Shown in pieces: positions 31,855 to 43,400 of a stretch of DNA of 64,000 nt (position 1 is its first letter; every line of letters starts with the position of its first letter). Where the stretch lies: assembly GCA_020912385.1 (NCBI GenBank), contig CP087206.1, positions 1,674,001 through 1,738,000 of the forward strand. The letters are read 5' to 3'. A program made the translations under genes and the position numbers. This stretch comes from Neofusicoccum parvum (taxonomy: Eukaryota; Ascomycota; Dothideomycetes; Botryosphaeriales; Botryosphaeriaceae). A model generated the notes under the pieces. That model did no database searches. It saw only the letters and a program-made list of their open reading frames with translations, and was not told the origin of the DNA.

Positions 31855-33280
31855 CTACGTCCCGTGCGCCGAGTCGAGATGATCGTTGACGTCTTCCTCG
31901 GTGACGGCACAGTCGCAGATCGGACATGCGAGAAGCGTCTTCTTCTCGTTTTTGCGCGGAGTCGGCGTGCTGGTCTCGTCGTCGCCGCGGCGGCGCTTGT
32001 GGTTGGAGTACGAGCTCTCCGGACCAACTTGATTCGAAGTGCTCGACGGAGTTCCCTTTTCGGATGATTCAATAGAGCTCGGTGCGGCTGTGATCCAACG
32101 GTCAATTTTGTTCTTCTGCCGACCAGCCCTCTCCTTCGCGCTCAGGGACTCAATCTGTTTCTTTGTTAATTCCGGCTCTGCAATCTTAGTGTAGGCGCCG
32201 CCACAGTCGGCGTGGTGCTGCGACCACCAGCTGTCACTTTTCGACGGCGCTCGGTTCATGCTGCGCTTGACCAGGCCGAAGTAGGGCGGTCTAGCTCGAC
32301 AGGGGCCATCACATGCCCACACGTGGGTGCGGTAGCTGTCGACCTCGTCGTGAAACGTGTGGAAGATTGTCACATCGTAGCCACCGTGCGCATTGATCGC
32401 GGAAGCAAGCATTTGAAACCCGGCGCCGTGGCCGGAGCGGTCGTCGTCGCGGGCATGGCGCCAAGACGAGGTGACGAAGAAGTAGGCGTGGATGGCCTCG
32501 TGCAGCAGCGTGTCGACGGCGTCGGAGCGCGGGCGGAACTTGAGCAGCGGCTCGGACAGCTTCAAACGGATCTTGGAGTACTGGCCCCCTGAGTCCTTGA
32601 CGAGCTCGCAGATGCCAGCGCAACTGTATTGAAACGCGGTGGTCAGCCTCGCAGCGCCCCAGCGTTCCATGTGGTTTATGCAGTTTCCGCTCTGGGCCAA
32701 TGGACGGGACCGACACGCCGCCCCGGCACCAGGGATGCGCTTGCTCCAACACCACGCTCGCCCGCAAAAACATCCGTCCGCATGAAAGGTCGCAGGCTCC
32801 CTGGCGCTCTGGCCATCGCCCAGAAAGGGAGGCGGGAGCCCTTGCTGCCGCGGCCGAGGTGAAATGAGGCGCGGTGGCAGGATGCAACGCGTGGGGGGTG
32901 CGAGAGGAGATTGCCAGAAACTAGAGGAAATGAATGGAGTGGTGGCAAGGATCGCCAGGCACACAGGTCGAGGGCGCGCGGCTAAAGATAGCAGGCCGTT
33001 GCGGGCGTAGCTACGGCAGGGCGGACAGGAACAGGAGAGGACCTTGCCGGACGTACAGAGTCAATCGCGACGACCAGGACACATCGACGCGTGGGCCGAG
33101 CGCGGCGCCGAAGTAGAGCGTGTCAAACAGGGCGAAGAGCTCGTGGACGTCGACGAAGGGCGACGGCGGCTCGCCGTGCAGAATGCGCGCGATGCGGGCT
33201 TGCGCCGCGCGCTGGGCGTCGGACAGGGCGGCCAGCGAGCGGATGGCCATGGCGGCGGCGTCCTCGTCGGTGAGCGGCAT
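31855..33280 (-). CDS. SprT-like metalloprotease, SPRTN/Spartan homologue
   Basis: SPRTN proteases degrade DNA-protein crosslinks during replication. Exons are 33280-33057 and 32623-31855 (330 aa), joined as SSRLT-L|CAGICEL, which matches the conserved SprT reading MTLCAG. The intron is 433 bp, long for this window. Motifs are DVHELFALFDTLYFG, the zinc protease motif HEAIH (H116, E117, H120) within LLHEAIHAYFF, GHGAGFQ (third-ligand region), FHDEVDSYRTHVWACDGPC, and a Zn-ribbon-like HHADCGG. The C-terminus has a UBZ/C2H2-like finger (CPIC, then HLDSAH; residues 308-328), where metazoan SPRTN uses a ubiquitin-binding UBZ4. A basic KRRR patch precedes it, a likely NLS. Divergent from the TBC gene. 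Confidence 0.93.
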
Positions 33281-33784
33281 GGCCGGGCTGGCGGCAGTCA
33301 CAGGGTCTGCGATCGTAGGGCTTAAGTAGATTGTGCGGGGAGCAGCCGAGGGGCTCCAGGCGGCGTTGGGGCGAGGCGCGGGCGCGGGCTTGGGCCTTGT
33401 GCTTGGGCGCGACTGGACCTGCCAGGGCGATCGGCACCCAGCGACACGCGCGACGGTTGGGTTCTGCCCAGGGCGCCGCCTGTTTACATGTGCATTCCCT
33501 CGAGGCTGCCCTTGCGACGCCTGCAATTCTTCAGCGGCTCTGTCCCCGCTGCAAGCGCCCTCCGAAACGCCAGCTCACTGCGCGGTTTTCCACGTAGCAC
33601 CGCGTCGCCGAAACAAACCCACCGCCCGGCCTAGACATCCTGGCCCGAATGACGCAGAGACCGCTCGCAGTGCATGTCCCGGCCCTCCCACGAATAAATT
33701 CACCCACGCGACCTGCACCCGCGCCCGCTGCCCGTCGAGCCTGCACCCGACCGCCGCCTTCGATGCTGCCGCAGTGCGCCGGCC
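33281..33784. promoter_or_regulatory. Divergent promoter, SPRTN-like/TBC gene
   Basis: 504 bp of GC-rich spacer between divergent starts. No TATA box was noticed. Overlapping open frames lack domain-like sequence. Confidence 0.45.
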
Positions 33785-36700
33785 ATGGAGTCCAGCACCG
33801 AAGCCCATCTCCGCCGCACCTCGTCGACGCACTCTGCCTCCTCGGGCAGCCGCAAGTCGGCCGCCGGCACTGGCACACGGCGCTCGAAGCCGCGCAAGAC
33901 CGCCTCCCACGCCTCGCTGGCGAAGGCTCAGGCCCCGACCCCGTCCGACAAGAGCCTGACGTCGTTTCCGTCGCTGTCGCCGTCGCCCGAAGCTTCGCCC
34001 ATCGCCACCCGCTTCAGCGAGAATGAGCTGTCACAACCGCAGTCCCCGCAGCTGCCTCACGAAAACACAGACCTCCCGGACCCACCGACCGTCCGCAAAT
34101 CCTCGAAACCGGTACACTCAATAGTGGGAAGCTTGCTGGCTGCAGTGCCCTCCTCCGACGACCGCTCCGCACTCTTTGACGACACCCCGCAGGATGTGCG
34201 TAGCGTGCCTGGAAACCTGCATCATGCAACCGACGAGCAAATCGAGCGCCTGCTCGCCAAGTCTGGGCCCGTTAGCCTGGTCAAGCAGCTGGCGGAGGAT
34301 CTAGCTCAACGCGACGCCCAGATAACCGCGCTGCGGAGAAAGGCCGAGGAGCGGGAGAGAATCCTTCGGAGGATGCTGCAGGAATGCGAGGTCTCGAACT
34401 TGGACATCGACGACCGTCTGAAGCAGCTCGAACGGGGCCCCACGCCAAACGGAACAAGCGATGCAGGGGAGAGGGGCAGGAAGTCGAAGAGGCAGAGCCT
34501 TGTCGACTTCGACGGAGTGCATCCTGAAGACCCCATCGACAAGCACCTGGCTCGCGCGATGGGCGACGAGAACGACGGGGACAGGGAATTGATGGTCGAG
34601 GACGACGCCTCTCTGACCGCTTTCCCGGCGCTCAGCGACGATCACTCCGTTAATTCTGCCGATCTCGCCACGACGAAATCGACCAAGGGCTGGAAGAGCT
34701 ACATTTGGACCGGATCTATGGCCAACAAGAGAAGGAGCCAAACACCAAGTGTCACAAGTGGCTACGATGAGGATATTCAGACCCGCTCAAGGGCGTCCAG
34801 CGGGGGTCAGCGAAAGTCGCTTGCGAGCGATACCTTCGTGCCTCCACAGGGTGTCTCCAAGGCAGTCGACCATCTCAAGAAACTGGAGAGCGGAGACGAA
34901 GCGTCCATATCCTCTAGAAAATCATCCGGGTCGGTTGCCTCGTGGGCTTTGAGATTGGTTGCAGGGAACAACCAGACGACCCGCGAGAATGACAAAGCGA
35001 GCAGTTTGAGAGGCAGGCCCTCCGCCAACGCATTGGATCCGGACCGATCACAACGCACGACATCTATGGACTCTTCAAAAACGACTGCCTCAATGGCTAA
35101 GGGACGGGGTCGTGGAATAAGAACTTCGCTGGGACCTACTGGCACCATCAAGAACGTTTCGCCGGAAAGTCTGCGTAACGTCACGTTGAATTTGCAAGCC
35201 TCTAGCCCACCGACTGCCCGCTCAACCAGCAATCTTGGCCCTGTTGAGATGGATATGATCCTGCCAGAAGACTCCAGGCCTCCGACTCTGATGCCACACA
35301 ACAACTTCGGTGACAATTCGGAGTTTCTCACTGACCGGTTCGGCTTCATTTATGATCAGCGACGAAAGAAAAGGCAAGCCCAGGCTGCAGCTGCTGCTTT
35401 CGGAAAGAGCAAACAAAGTGGTAAAGGAGAGTCTCTCGGAAACGCAAGAACAATGCTTAGGTCTCGGAATGGCGAAGAGGAAGAAGCACCCTCCGACCAG
35501 CCGGAGGAAGGCAACTCGATCCCACGCCCGGAAAGTGTTCTCTCGCAGACGGAAGAGGTGCAACCCGCGAAGCGCAGCTGGCAGGACTACTTGAAGATTG
35601 CCACATTCCCCACGGAACTGCTGTCCCACACTCCCATCGCTGCGCCCATGACCACCGTCGACATCGAAGAGACGCCGAAAGCCTCCCAGGTGATAGTCCA
35701 GAACAACGCCTCGTTCCCAGTTGTCAGCAGCAACCCCGAGCCCTCTCTTAGCGTCGAATCAGGCGCGGCCGAAATAGCGCAGCCAACTCTCAGCGGACCC
35801 ACAAGCCCCACTTTGGCTGATATTAGCAGCCCTCAGCCAGACCCTGTAAAAGCGCTGCTGGAGCAACTCACGGATCTACATGACTCGCTGCAAAGAGACA
35901 AGCAGATCAAGTGGCATGAATTCCTGCGCAAAGTGCGGGCAGAGCGGAAGCGGGAGGGTGACGCTGTGGCTGCGAGCGAAGGCCGTGTCAAGAACGCGAT
36001 GCCTGAGACTTTGCTCACCGATGGAGAGATTATCGGTATTGCCGGGCTAGGTAACAAGGGCAAGATTGGCAGGGCAAAGTGGAAAGAGTTCAAAAACCTC
36101 GTTCTTGGAGGCATTCCAGTCAGCTACCGAGCCAAGATCTGGGCGGAATGCAGTGGCGCTGCCGCGATGAGGGTACCCGGGTACTATGAGGACTTGGTTG
36201 CCAACGGAATCGACGATCCAATTGTCGTGTCGCAAATCCAGATGGATATCCACAGGACATTGACTGATAACATTTTCTTCCGCCACGGACCTGGTGTACA
36301 GAAACTCAACGAAGTCCTTGTTGCATATGCACGCCGCAATCCAGCTGTCGGATATTGCCAGGGAATGAACCTCATCACTGCATGCCTTTTGCTCATCATG
36401 CCCACTGCCGAGGACGCCTTTTGGATGCTTGCCACTATGGTCGAGACCATCTTACCGAACCGATACTACGACCACTCGCTTCTGGCTTCCCGGGCTGATC
36501 AGATTGTGCTGCGACAGTACGTGAGGGAGCTCCTTCCCAAGCTCTCTGCACACTTCGACGAACTGAGCATTGAGCTTGAGGCGCTTACCTTCCAATGGTT
36601 TTTGTCCGTCTTCACAGACTGCCTCTCTGCTGAGGCACTGTTCAGAGTTTGGGATGTCATATTGTGCATGCACGATGGCTCAACATTCCTGTTCCAGGTT

Positions 36701-37204
36701 GCGCTTGCACTACTCAAGCTCAACGAAAAGGCTCTGATTGAGTGCGACAACCCTGGCGCTGTTTACCATTACATCAACCAGCAGATGACGAACCATGCCA
36801 TCAGTATCGACGGCTTGATTCAGGCAAGCGAGGCACTCAAAAAGATGGTCCGAAGGAAGGATGTCGAAGAGCGCAGGGTTAAGGCCATTGAGCAAGAACA
36901 AGAGGTCATGCGCCAGAGGGAAGAGCTGCGAGCCGAGAGGTTGAACAAGCTGAAGGGGAAGGATGCAGTCGAAGGGGAAGCCGATGGATCGGCCCCGCCC
37001 CCGCCCCAACTGATCGTGGAGTCTGCAACAGGCGAGTTTCCAGAGATTATCAACATTACCCCTCCGGAGCCGACAACCCCGACCACGATGACGTCTTCGG
37101 TCAGTTTTTCGTCATCGAGGGACGACGAGGAGATCGCACACGAGGACATGGAGAGGAGCCTGACGCCGATGCCCATCGACGAGGAGGTGATGTGGAGAGC
37201 ATAA
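33785..37204 (+). CDS. TBC-domain Rab GTPase-activating protein
   Basis: TBC proteins switch off Rab GTPases by supplying an Arg and a Gln finger. This is a single exon of 1,139 aa. Residues 1-130 are Ser/Pro/Lys-rich and disordered; a coiled coil lies near 165-215 (AQRDAQITALRRKAEERERI); a long disordered linker follows. The TBC domain covers about residues 765-1010: KEFKNLVLGGIPVSYRAKIW, the Arg finger DIHR (R824), the Gln finger YCQGMN (Q859), then AEDAFWMLATMVE and FTDCLSAEALFRVWDV. Both catalytic residues are intact. After the domain come a charged helix (KKMVRRKDVEERRVKAIEQE) and an acidic Pro/Thr-rich tail. The Rab target cannot be assigned. Divergent from the SPRTN-like gene, convergent with the giant coiled-coil gene. 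Confidence 0.93.
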   Translation: MESSTEAHLRRTSSTHSASSGSRKSAAGTGTRRSKPRKTASHASLAKAQAPTPSDKSLTSFPSLSPSPEASPIATRFSENELSQPQSPQLPHENTDLPDPPTVRKSSKPVHSIVGSLLAAVPSSDDRSALFDDTPQDVRSVPGNLHHATDEQIERLLAKSGPVSLVKQLAEDLAQRDAQITALRRKAEERERILRRMLQECEVSNLDIDDRLKQLERGPTPNGTSDAGERGRKSKRQSLVDFDGVHPEDPIDKHLARAMGDENDGDRELMVEDDASLTAFPALSDDHSVNSADLATTKSTKGWKSYIWTGSMANKRRSQTPSVTSGYDEDIQTRSRASSGGQRKSLASDTFVPPQGVSKAVDHLKKLESGDEASISSRKSSGSVASWALRLVAGNNQTTRENDKASSLRGRPSANALDPDRSQRTTSMDSSKTTASMAKGRGRGIRTSLGPTGTIKNVSPESLRNVTLNLQASSPPTARSTSNLGPVEMDMILPEDSRPPTLMPHNNFGDNSEFLTDRFGFIYDQRRKKRQAQAAAAAFGKSKQSGKGESLGNARTMLRSRNGEEEEAPSDQPEEGNSIPRPESVLSQTEEVQPAKRSWQDYLKIATFPTELLSHTPIAAPMTTVDIEETPKASQVIVQNNASFPVVSSNPEPSLSVESGAAEIAQPTLSGPTSPTLADISSPQPDPVKALLEQLTDLHDSLQRDKQIKWHEFLRKVRAERKREGDAVAASEGRVKNAMPETLLTDGEIIGIAGLGNKGKIGRAKWKEFKNLVLGGIPVSYRAKIWAECSGAAAMRVPGYYEDLVANGIDDPIVVSQIQMDIHRTLTDNIFFRHGPGVQKLNEVLVAYARRNPAVGYCQGMNLITACLLLIMPTAEDAFWMLATMVETILPNRYYDHSLLASRADQIVLRQYVRELLPKLSAHFDELSIELEALTFQWFLSVFTDCLSAEALFRVWDVILCMHDGSTFLFQVALALLKLNEKALIECDNPGAVYHYINQQMTNHAISIDGLIQASEALKKMVRRKDVEERRVKAIEQEQEVMRQREELRAERLNKLKGKDAVEGEADGSAPPPPQLIVESATGEFPEIINITPPEPTTPTTMTSSVSFSSSRDDEEIAHEDMERSLTPMPIDEEVMWRA

Positions 37205-40200
37205 AGAGGCGGAGAATTCTATTTTTCAGTCACTCATTAACCGACATACCCGGACTTTTCCTTTGTCTCACACCTGCGCAGCATTTTCGGGAGGGATTGG
37301 TGCATGCGGGACGGTGCGGGGTTGACTTTGATCATGGATGGACAAGAAGAGCTTGGCCTCCTTTGCTTTCCTTCGAGCGTTTGTTTTAAGCATTTTTCCG
37401 GTGCTCTGGCTTTTGCTTTGCTCCTTCCTTTTTGACGGCACATATTGTTTTCCTGCGAGCATCATGGCATCGGCTCGCTTTTTCGTTGTTTTTGACACAA
37501 GTTCACGATCATTGGGGTTTGGTTTTGGGATTGGTAAACAGCGGTGGGGTTTGACAAGCATGCGGGGTTTCGACATTTTTACTTTAGATTGAGATACCTA
37601 TGTGCGTATAGATTTCCTTGCACCGGTAAGCCCTGTATTAGGAAGGAAAGCTTTTGTATTCTCAATTTCGCTGGATGGTGTTGTGCCGAGCGTGACAGTG
37701 TGGCTGGTTGGGAGATGATCACTATGTGGCGCTAGAGGGAGAAGTGTGTGAGGTTGTGCGAATAGTCGTCCAAAGATTGATCTCTTTCTGTACTATCATT
37801 CAGATATCTTTAAATCTATCCAACAGGATACGAATTTGCTCGTGCTGTCAGTTCTGCAATGCGTGTGTCACGAACACATACAGGTCGTCAAGGCCATCGT
37901 GAGAGAATGGGCTGTATTGTAAACTGCTCTCCGATTCATGATATCCGCATTGAGATCCTGGCGCATGAACCAACTACCTGGATTCTGGCCTTGTGCGGTC
38001 TCGAGCAACGCATTCAGCTGACCACTAAGCTCTGTCCGCGAAGCTCAAAACGAAGTTTCTCCGCTCCCATTCGATTCCCCAGTGTGTGCGTGCCACAGTT
38101 CTGGGGCTAATCCAATCGACCCTCCTACTTGTACCGCATCGTTGGGGTTTAACGGAGTACTCGTCCTGGGCTTCCTGTCTCCCTGAACGCCAGACCACAA
38201 GCGTCCAGCACTCCAAAGGTCTCATCAGGTGATAAAGCCCGTCAACAACAATATCTTCATCAGCCGTGGGGCAAATCCGCAGCTCAATGCTGCTCATCAT
38301 CACCATGTCTCGCTCCCGCTGAGCGCCATCAAATCCTTCGCAGAGGGCATGCCCGACTGCAACGAGGGCCAAGATGAATGAGAGGCTGGGAATCCCACCG
38401 GAAACGAACCAGAAAGAGTTTCTTGGGCGTATGACAGAAAGTCAAAGAATGAAGCTGACGCCCCGGCTCAACAGCAGTCCAGCTTGCCTGAGCGGCAGTG
38501 ATGCTGTCGTCGCTGAAGGACGGCAACGCATGCTTTTGGAGAAGTGTGCAGACGCAGAGTGACCCGATGCGCTCAGCTGTGCACAAGGTCAGTTTGCGCC
38601 ACAGCAGCACAGAAGCAGAGCGCGTGAAGTGCCCGGAAGAGCGCGCAGCTGGGGATGCATGGGCTACAGAGCACGAGACAGACGCACCATCTGAGAGACG
38701 TGGAGCGATAAAAACAGCAGCCAGGACAACACCGGAGCAGAACAAGACATGGCAATACCTAGACAATACAACTCTGAAAAAAAATCTTCAAGAAGAACTA
38801 TTCTACCTCTCTGGCCGAGGACCCCGCGTTGCCCTACCGCCCATTGTCCCGAAGGTCGAAGACCTCCCGCGCATCACCTTCACCCGAACGACGAACAGCA
38901 TCACCACCCAGCACTACCTCACGGCGCCAAAAACACTCACCGCTGCCCATCGTCACCACGGCCGTATCCTCTGCCACCCACCACGCACAATCCGCTATAC
39001 GAACTGAACAGAAAGCCGAGCGCTCCGGAGCGTCAAGCCCCCACGCTGAGTGTGCGAACAGCCAACCGGAGACAGTGTCAAATACGGACCGGCGGTTCGC
39101 AGAAGCGCGCCAAGTCCAGTGTTCTCGCAAATACTCGAGCCAGGCCCACTATTGGTCGGGAAAGCAGGAGGCAGCACGTGTTCCGGCCTGAGTTTGAGGG
39201 GTGAGCGAGGGCTTGTTGAAGGGCCATGCATGCGATCAGTTGGACACGGGGCGGCAGGGCGGCGTCGCGAGACCACGAGAACCGCTCTGCGCGCGCAAAG
39301 TGCGCCAAAAAGGGGCGCGGGCGATATGACACGTAGCGTGTAAACTGGTTTGTAAGGGAAATATAGGAAGCCTTGAGGTAAGCCGCCAGAGACACTGCAC
39401 CAACGGCGGACGAAAAACCGTACCGTTATCTACGCCCAACGCGGTACCCACACCACGAAGAATAGTGAAAAGGAAGTATGCCGCACCCGCGCAAAGGTAA
39501 CACCGCCAAATCTAAAGCCTAGAGAAAAAGCCAAGAAATCTCTTCCTCTTTTTTTTCATAGCCTATAGCCCACGTCTCCTCCGATCTGAACCTACCCATC
39601 TATTCCCGACCCAAAAGCGACAGCCTCAACACCAATCCTTCTTACCGAAGGTGCAAGTGAAGAAGAACCCCTTAAAAAAGAGAAACACCGAGCGCCGGGA
39701 GCGGGAAAAGCTCTTGAACAACCTCTTTCCTAAGTTAAACAGAAGAGAGCCACGCTAGTTCAAAAAGGCCTCAAAAAGACGCCGTCAGCAGAGTCAAAGG
39801 ACCGGGAACGAGATAAGAATCAACATCTAATATTACGCGTGTTGGCCGCTTCGGTCGAGCCCGTGTAGTTGGTGTGTGTGTAGCTGTGACAGAGCAGGGG
39901 GAAAAAAGATAACAAGTATGTACGCTACAAGAAGCCAGAAAGCCTAAAACTTCCGAGAAAAAAGACGCACCGGCAATCTGTTGGGGGGACGAAGGGAAGA
40001 AAAAAACTCCTTTCACCTCCAAATCCACTCCCCCCCTTTCCCCTGTAGCAAGAAGACGAGAACAGCGCCAAGATAGTTAAACGATAGTAAAGGTAGAAGA
40101 AAAGGGGTTTAACACAAGTGGTATCAATCTGTAATCTTTGTATCTTTCCTCCTCCTGGGGGTATCAAAAATGGGGGTTCGCTCCGTCGCAAAAGCTTTGG

Positions 40201-40453
40201 CTGATGACGAAAAAAACAGCAACAAGAAGACAGAAAAGGCAACAAAATTCGTTGTACACTTTGCTGAGGCAATGAATGGACGCGACGCAACAGAGGCGCG
40301 CAGAGACTGTACTTGGGGGGAAAATGAAACATAACATAACAGTAAACACAAGGAAATGATAACAAAGGGAATTGTTTGCGGTGTTCCAATCTTATCCCCA
40401 TCAACCACGATCCCGAACATTATATCCCGTCAATCAGTACCATTCGATCCTGC
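37205..40453. other. 3.2-kb convergent spacer, no confirmed gene
   Basis: Lies between convergent stops, unusually long for two 3' ends. AT-richer at 37200-37850 and A-rich at 39500-40400. A minus-strand open frame at 38025-38441 looks protein-like but has no upstream ATG and no recognised domain (see findings). A plus-strand frame at 38498-39007 is likewise unassigned. Confidence 0.45.
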
Positions 40454-43400
40454 TTATGACTCCATCTGTCCGTGATGGTGGTGGGGGTGGTGAAACCCCA
40501 TCGCACTGCCAGGGCCGAAGGGCTCGAACTGTGGCACAGCGCCGACGTGAATACCCTCGTCGAGATCCGGGCTCACCGCGACACCGATACCGTAGCGCTC
40601 GGGCTCGTCTTGGTAACTGTTGTCTCCATCGACCTCCTCATCGTAGTTGAAGTGGCTTGGGCTGAAGGTGCTGTCCTCGGCGTCATGGTCGTATGCGCCC
40701 TTGTGCAGGAGGCCACCGCGCGAGCCTGGCGGGGTCGCAGGATCGAAGTTGTTCGACCCAGCGCGCTGCTTGCCCTGCTGAACGGAGCTCAGGATGGGGA
40801 AGCCGCGGGCGGAAGAGAACGAGCCGCGGGCGGGCCTGCTGGTCGAAGGAGTAGGCGTCCTGCGGAGTTGCGAGGCAGGAGGCGTCATGAGGCCGGCGAG
40901 GAAGCCAGAGGAAGGGTTAGGAGCCTTGGAGGGCGTCTGCTCATGGTGCCCGTTGCTCGAGGACGAACGGGAGAGCTTGCTTGCTCCAGCGTTCTCCCTA
41001 CCCTTGCGCCAGTTGCCAATGGCAGCAGCGAGCTGGGCAGCCTTGGGAGTAGCGAAGTTGGAGAGGCTGGCCAGGGCCGGGAAGGACCCGCCGCCAGAGA
41101 TGAGGCGCTCCTTCTCCTGCTGCTCCATCTGCAGGTTCGTGCGGATGCGGATGGCAGCGTCGCGGACCTGCTCGCGGTCGAAAGCGGGCTGCGCCAGAGC
41201 GCTGATGAGGTCAGAAATGTCGTCGATGCGCACACCGAGCAGCTCGCGCAGCCAGACAATCTCCGTCTCCTTCTCCTTGAGCTTCTGCGGGGCGTCGCCG
41301 TCGGGCTCTCCGAGTCTTTGCTCGAGCGATTCGATACGCTCCTCGCGCTCCTGGAGCTGTTCCTGGAGCACGGCAATCGACTCGCGGAGCGCCTGGGGCG
41401 AGACCTTTTCGGCAGCACTCGGCATGAAACCCTCTGAGTGGGCCATTGTGGGGGTCTTGGCCGACTGGGCGGCAACGGCAGCAGCATGAGCCGCGGACTT
41501 GGCAACCTCGAGCTTCTCCTCGAGGTGAACAACCTTGTCTTGCAAGAAGTCCACCTTCTCGTCGGCAAGAGCCAGACGGTCGTTGAGGTTCTGCTCGTTG
41601 TGCTGCTTGTCTTCGATGGCGTTGGCCAAATCGCGGTTGTGCTGGCGGTGGAGATCCTCGATTGTCTTCTCGTAGCGCTGCTGGTGGTCCTGGAGCTTCT
41701 CGCCGAAGCGCTTCTCCAGAGTGCTGATTTCCTGCTCGTACCGTTGCTGCTGGTCCTCCATAGCTTTCTCGTAGCGCTGTTGCTGATCCTCCATGGCCTT
41801 CTCATAACGGTGCTGCTGGTCCCTGAGCGCGCGGTCTCTGCCTTCATGTGCTTCGCGAACAGCGTCACGCTTAGCATCGGCCTCGCTCTCAAGCAGGAGC
41901 TCGTGCCTAGCCTTCTCGGTGTCACGGTCCAGGCGCAAGGTGTCGATCTCGTTGCGAAGCCTGGCGTTCTCGCCCTCGAGCTCAGAGCGGACAATGTTGA
42001 CCTGGTTGTTGGCGGAATCGAGCTCGGCCTCCATGAGCATGCGGGTACGCTTGATCTCGGCACGAGCAGCCTCCCTCGACTCATGGAACTCACGCTCGAA
42101 GCGCTCGGCCCTCTTCTGGTACTCGAGGCTCTCCAAGCGCAGCTTGTTGATGGCCTCCTCCATACCAGCGTTGTGCTTCTGGGTCTGCTCCAAGATGACC
42201 TTGAGGCGCATACCCTCGCGCTCCTGCCCTTCGAGCCTCTCCATCTCCCTCTCGAACCTCTCGCGAGTGCGAGCCTCGGCCTCGATCCTGGCACGAAGAA
42301 CCTCGTACTTCTTGGTGTGATCCTCCTCCTGCCTTTGCCAGCGAGCCTTCTCATCGGCGACCTGGCTGGCAGCCGCCACCATATCCTTCTGCAGCTGGTC
42401 AAGCTTGTGGCGCATCTTCTCGCGACCGCGGATGGACTCCTGGTTCTGGGACTCCAGGGTGCTGATTGAGCGACGGAGCTGTTCATTGTCCTCGTTGGCC
42501 TTGTTGATCTCATCCGACCACCTCTTGCTGGACAAGCGATACTCGTCGAGCGTAGCCTCGAGCGCTTCATTCTGCGTCTCGAGCGTGACGAGTCGCCTGC
42601 GGAGCTCCTCCTGAGAAGCCTCGGACGACCCGAGCCTCATCTTCAGCTCGTGTGCTTCCTCGTTCAGAGCGCGGATCTTGTTAGCGTCGTCGCGGCCCTG
42701 AGCGCGGAGAAGTAGCAGTTCTTCCTCAGTTAGTGCCAACTTGCGTTGGGCGTCGTCTTCGGAGCGTTCTGCCACCTTCCGGCTCTCGATCGTAACTTCC
42801 ATGCGTTGCTGCATTTCGTCGAGTGTCCTTTCCAATTCCGTGATGCGGGACACAGCCTCAGCATTCGCCTCCGCCTGCTTCTTCTGGACAAGAACCGTGC
42901 TCTGGCGGTTGAGAGCCTCCTCCATGATTTCGCGGAAATCATCGAGTTGGCCCGTGGCGGCAGAACGGGCAATCGACATTTTCAGGTCTGCAAGGGCCTG
43001 GTAGAATTCAGCAATGTCAATGCCAGGCGATTTCGATGGCGCAGGAGGCAGCGTGGCCTGAGTGAGAGCCTCCATCACAGCGTTCTTGATCTTCTCGAGC
43101 TTGCGGTTCTTTCCTGGAGAACGGTTGCGGTGGTTCGAGGCGAGGTCGTCATCCTCGTCATCAGCGTCGCTCTCGCCCGGCTCAGCAGAGATGCTGCGGC
43201 GTGCAGAACGACCGGTGCGCATCATGGCCATTGCAGATATCGAATCTTTGATGTTGTGAATGCTCTTCTCAAGGGGACCAAGACGGCTCTGCAAGACGTT
43301 GTCGATGAGGCCATCCACGCGAGAATCAAAGAAACCACGGCGGGACTGGAACTTCTGCTCTTCTTCAGTGGTGACGATGTCATCCCAGTCGCTGACGGGC

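Noticed and set aside
38329..38766. Frame beginning SRYCHVLFCSGVVLAAVFIA, resembling a secreted protein
   Set aside because: The first codon is TTG, not ATG, and the remainder has no conserved or Cys-patterned sequence.
40885..42570. 561-codon antisense/alternate frames in the giant coiled-coil gene
   Set aside because: Ser/Arg-rich shadow frames of a coiled-coil coding sequence; the long frame in the proper register carries the heptad pattern.
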